Assembly: GCA_905183005.1 (NCBI GenBank)
Contig: CAJJDO010000007.1
Location: 372,001 to 436,000, forward strand
Reading direction: 5' to 3'
Length of the DNA stretch: 64,000 nt
From: Paramecium pentaurelia
Lineage: Eukaryota; Ciliophora; Oligohymenophorea; Peniculida; Parameciidae
The position numbers were made by a program, and so were the translations under genes. This document shows, in pieces, positions 60,117-64,000 of the stretch. How positions within the stretch are numbered: the first letter of the stretch is position 1; every line of letters starts with the position of its first letter. A model generated the notes under the pieces. It saw nothing but the letters and a program-made list of their open reading frames with translations, was not told where the DNA came from and did not search any database.

Positions 60117-61489
60117 ATGAAACATATCAAAAAAGTCGATTTAATCAAAAACTCAAGCAAAAATAAGAAATTTTAAGACATTTATGAATTTAACAAGAAT
60201 GATGTATTATAATCTCATAAATTTAGAAACTTGGTTAAGGATCTTATGGAATGGTTTATCGAGCAATTCATCGAGCTACTGGGTTAGCAAGAGCAGTGAA
60301 GATCATCCATAAAGCAAGTGTAAAATAGAAAGAAAGACTTACAAATGAATTGAGAACAGTTGAATTATTAGTAATTATTGAAATTCAGATTTTTTAAGGA
60401 TCATCCACATGTGATTAGAGTCTTTGAAACATATGAGGATAATGACTATATTTATGTAGTAATGGAGTATAAAAATAACAATTAAATTTAGAATATGTAA
60501 AGGGGGTGATATTTTTGACAAGGTCTTGGAATTGGGTAATTTTGATGAATAAGGAGCATTAATAATATTCATATAAATCATTAGATCAGTAGTTTACTAT
60601 TAATCATTAAATATTGTACATAGAGACTTAAAACCAGAAAACTTTCTATTTTAGAAAAATAATGATCTTAATACTCTTTATATTATAGATTTTGGTTTGG
60701 CTAGAATATTCTAACCTGGAATTTTGCAATAATGGACTAAAGCAGGAACTGTATAAATAATTTAAATTTATTCCTAGGCTTATTATGTGGCTCCAGAAGT
60801 TTTAGAGGGTACATATGATAATAAATGTGATTTATGGTCAGTTGGTGTTATTTTATATGTGTTATTATGTGGATATCCTCCATTTTATGGTGAAACAGAA
60901 TAAGAGATATTATATTCTATTTAAAAAGGGAAATATGATTTTGATGGTCCCGAGTGGAAGAATGTGTCTCTATAAGTTAAGGAATTGATAAGTTAATTAT
61001 TAAAACCATCTTAATATCGACTTAATTTGGAATAGATTTTAAAGCATGATTGGCTCTAAAAATATGTATAAAAGGGGGAAGTTATTCTAACAAAGGCAAA
61101 TATAGAGAGATGGCAAACTTATCATTAAATTAAATAAATTAGTTTACTTTATTTAGCAACATAATTAGAATAGACTGAAATAATTAATATCAAAAATGGA
61201 TTTTTATTTATGAATAAATCTTAATCAGGAATATTAACAAAAGGAGAAATAGAAGATTTAATTAAATATAAATATTAAGATTTGGAATATTATTGTAAAA
61301 CATTTAATTATTAAATTAGAATTCATAGCTATATGTTTAGAGCCAACTGTATATAAAATAGAAAAATATTTAATATTAATGTTTACATATCTATCATCTA
61401 ATGGTCGAATCACTAAAGACAGTTTAAAAGCAGTTGATATAAATCTTGAATGTAACTTAGATTATCAGCAATTCATTAATCTATTTTGA
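60117..61489 (+). CDS. CDPK-like protein kinase with eroded EF-hands
   Basis: Introns of 23, 28, 25, 27 and 25 nt give 414 aa. The kinase domain (about 25-290) has L-G-Q-G-S-Y-G-M-V-Y-R-A, A-R-A-V-K-I-I, D-H-P-H-V-I-R-V-F-E, I-V-H-R-D-L-K-P-E-N-F-L, I-D-F-G-L-A-R, C-G-Y-P-P-F-Y-G and a junction segment typical of calcium-dependent protein kinases. Two EF-hand-like units follow (N-K-S-Q-S-G-I-L-T-K-G-E-I-E and L-S-S-N-G-R-I-T-K-D-S-L). Their loops lack most acidic calcium ligands. It should be a catalytically competent Ser/Thr kinase whose calcium control may be weak or lost. APE-equivalent V-A-P-E is kept. Confidence 0.9.
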
Positions 61490-62240
61490 TTATCATAATT
61501 AGTTTATAGTTTTATTTGCAGAAAATATGTTTATATTTCTATGATCTCTTAATTTAATAAGATACAAAGATATATATCATTCTGATTATACACCTTCCAT
61601 ATCCTTTAAATAGTCTAGATTCATATTAACTAAATAGAAACAATGATATCTGACTAGATTTTAACTTAAAATAATTTAACTTTTTAAGTAAAACTTCAAT
61701 AATAAAATTATTTCGAATTATTTTATAAAAATATCATAATGATATATAATATAATTAAATATTGCGAAATAAATAAAGGATCAGTTATTATAGAAGCCTT
61801 TTTCAAATATAGTTTAAAGATACTTGTTTTATAATTAAAAATTATATTAAATGTTATAATTCAAAACTAGAGTATTGTTGATTTGAGATTAAATTAACCA
61901 TTGTCCTGTTAAATTGAATTAAATAAATTCCTCTAAGTCTAATATGTTTGAATACACTAATACTATTAAAAGCATCTGGATAATATTTGGATGAAAAATC
62001 TTAAAGTAATCTAATAAATTTATTCTTGAATTTATGATATAAATCTTTTTATATGTTTTATACAGAATAATATTAAATAATCTAATTAATTTTGATAAAT
62101 TTTTTCATATTCATTATTTTTAGTTTATGATGCTTTAAATTTTTATTTAGTAACATGTATTATTCTATTTAAGTTTATCTTGAAATAATTGCTTTATATT
62201 TTGTTTGTTAATTAATCTCATCAATTTAATAATTAAATAT
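61490..62240. other. Intergenic region, no gene seen
   Basis: About 750 bp of A+T-rich DNA. Its last 178 bp (from 62063) belong to the repeat that recurs after the N at 63148. Confidence 0.6.
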
Positions 62241-62914
62241 ATGAATAAAAAATATACTTCTTCTAACTTAAACCCAAAAATTCTTGATGATAGAGATGAT
62301 ATAAATTTTGGAACGTCCTTCATTGATATTATTATGAATTAAAGTACTTTTAATCATTTAACTTCATTCGTTGATACAGGATCACTAATTAATTTTCAAC
62401 TTAGTTCTAAAGTATTTAAAATTAGAAGATGGAAAAAGTATTTTAAGAATGTAATTTTTCAAAGACTACTTTAACCATTAGATCATAAATTAATATCATA
62501 ATTTATAATTGATTAGAAATGCTCATAATTTATGTATTGGGATTCTGTCATTGATTTTAAACGATTAAATCTATAATACTCTCATTAATATAAATATTAT
62601 TCTTGTTAATAATCAAATGAAGCAACAAATATATAGAAGGATATTGATAGAACATTTTCATAACATCAATATTTTAAATAAATTCATAATAGATAAAGAT
62701 TATAAAGAATATTAATTGCATTATCTAAAATATATGAAGAATTAGGATATATTCAAGGATTGAATTAAATAGCAGGCTGCTTTTTAATAAGTGGTTTAAG
62801 TGAGTAATAAGCATTTTGGATAATGTATTATATTTTAAAAAAGATGAAATATGCAACAATATTTCTTGATTAATTTAGTTAATTAAAATTCTTGAATTTT
62901 GTAGTTGCAGTATT
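62063..62914. repeat. Direct repeat, first copy (852 bp within window)
   Basis: Matches 63149-64000 exactly by eye, offset 1,086. The second copy runs off the end of the window, so the full length is not known. As at 19699, the repeat restarts at a single N. Confidence 0.9.
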
Positions 62915-63147
62915 TTTAAGAAATTATGTTCCAAATCTATCTGCATAATTTGTAAATATATATATATTTAATAATTAAGTTATTAAACAAAATAGATATA
63001 GGGATTATTACAACTAGATGGTTTCTTGTAATCTTTGGTTACGATTTGCCTCAATAATTAGTATAAATTTATGATTTAAATAGTTATTGTAAGTTTGGAA
63101 TTTGTTTTTGTAGAAAGGCATTAAGGTTTTAATAAAAATTTCAATTT
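62241..63147 (+). CDS. TBC (Rab-GAP) domain protein, 3' end cut by N
   Basis: ATG at 62241 opens a TBC-domain protein with introns of 28 nt (GTAAATATAT..AATTAAG) and 23 nt (GTATAAATTT..AAATAG). Visible motifs: D-I-D-R-T-F-S-Q-H in place of the I-x-x-D-x-x-R-T catalytic-arginine segment, Y-E-E-L-G-Y-I-Q-G-L-N-Q-I-A in place of the Y-C-Q-G-M-N glutamine-finger motif, F-L-R-N-Y-V-P-N-L and T-R-W-F-L-V-I-F-G-Y-D-L-P. Both catalytic Arg and Gln appear present, so GAP activity toward a Rab is plausible. The sequence is lost at the N, before the last helices. Confidence 0.85.
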
Positions 63148-63148
63148 N
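63148..63148. other. Single N joining two contigs
   Basis: A lone ambiguous base inside the TBC gene, after which the sequence restarts from position 62063. Confidence 0.9.
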
Positions 63149-64000
63149 CAGAATAATATTAAATAATCTAATTAATTTTGATAAATTTTTTCATATTCAT
63201 TATTTTTAGTTTATGATGCTTTAAATTTTTATTTAGTAACATGTATTATTCTATTTAAGTTTATCTTGAAATAATTGCTTTATATTTTGTTTGTTAATTA
63301 ATCTCATCAATTTAATAATTAAATATATGAATAAAAAATATACTTCTTCTAACTTAAACCCAAAAATTCTTGATGATAGAGATGATATAAATTTTGGAAC
63401 GTCCTTCATTGATATTATTATGAATTAAAGTACTTTTAATCATTTAACTTCATTCGTTGATACAGGATCACTAATTAATTTTCAACTTAGTTCTAAAGTA
63501 TTTAAAATTAGAAGATGGAAAAAGTATTTTAAGAATGTAATTTTTCAAAGACTACTTTAACCATTAGATCATAAATTAATATCATAATTTATAATTGATT
63601 AGAAATGCTCATAATTTATGTATTGGGATTCTGTCATTGATTTTAAACGATTAAATCTATAATACTCTCATTAATATAAATATTATTCTTGTTAATAATC
63701 AAATGAAGCAACAAATATATAGAAGGATATTGATAGAACATTTTCATAACATCAATATTTTAAATAAATTCATAATAGATAAAGATTATAAAGAATATTA
63801 ATTGCATTATCTAAAATATATGAAGAATTAGGATATATTCAAGGATTGAATTAAATAGCAGGCTGCTTTTTAATAAGTGGTTTAAGTGAGTAATAAGCAT
63901 TTTGGATAATGTATTATATTTTAAAAAAGATGAAATATGCAACAATATTTCTTGATTAATTTAGTTAATTAAAATTCTTGAATTTTGTAGTTGCAGTATT
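63149..64000. repeat. Direct repeat, second copy, runs off window
   Basis: Identical to 62063-62914. It carries the upstream region and first 225 codons of the TBC gene again. Confidence 0.9.
63327..64000 (+). CDS. TBC domain protein, second representation, 3' cut by window
   Basis: Same sequence as the gene at 62241, starting at the equivalent ATG and leaving the window inside the TBC domain. The complete gene probably continues beyond the window here, with the earlier copy being an unmerged contig end. Confidence 0.85.

Noticed and set aside
1..64000. CRISPR arrays, tRNA genes, transposon ends
   Set aside because: None seen: no regularly spaced direct repeats, no cloverleaf-like segment recognised, no transposase motif.

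Overview
The window looks like macronuclear (somatic) DNA of a ciliate close to Paramecium. The base composition is very A+T-rich. Every convincing reading frame uses TAA and TAG as glutamine, and only TGA ends it. Reading frames are joined by tiny GT-AG introns, mostly 20-30 nt. With these two rules about 28 complete multi-residue genes resolve to exact multiples of three, from start codon to a single TGA. A standard-code translation shatters them. No database could be searched, so family calls rest on motifs read by eye.

Layout. 1-5 kb: the end of a kelch gene, an alpha-carbonic-anhydrase-like secreted protein that lacks the zinc histidines, a small protein with a possible CaaX tail, a kelch-BTB protein and a tail-anchored protein. 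5-10 kb: mostly sparse DNA with a tiny hydrophobic protein, a Myb-like DNA-binding protein and a broken P-loop coding remnant. 10-16.3 kb: a Cys-rich secreted protein, a small hypothetical gene, a MORN-repeat protein, a papain-family protease and a long-chain acyl-CoA synthetase. 16.3-23.8 kb: a gene-poor tract carrying Cys-rich, GPI-anchor-like surface protein genes. Two of these are an exact 1,052-bp duplication across a single N, probably an assembly artefact; the third is a true, mosaic paralogue.

23.8-38.5 kb: three minus-strand genes (zinc-finger/propeller protein, unknown 488-aa protein, RCC1-IPT protein). They are followed, divergently and only 71 bp away, by an intron-less 2,761-codon NACHT/STAND-type ATPase gene, the most striking locus here. 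38.5-49.3 kb: two unknown proteins, a divergent pair of signalling/lipid genes (a protein kinase and a PH-domain oxysterol-binding protein), a polyglutamine protein whose Q tract is a TAA microsatellite, and a VAP-like MSP-domain membrane anchor. OSBP and VAP proteins normally cooperate at ER contact sites, so their proximity is worth noting.

49.3-64 kb: small hypotheticals, an MFS transporter of SLC49/FLVCR type, a MIR-repeat protein, a TMBIM (Bax-inhibitor-like) membrane protein, a casein-kinase-1-like kinase, a coiled-coil protein, a probable structural protein, a CDPK-like kinase with eroded EF-hands, and a TBC-domain gene. The TBC gene is again duplicated exactly across a single N. No tRNA, rRNA, CRISPR or transposon was recognised.
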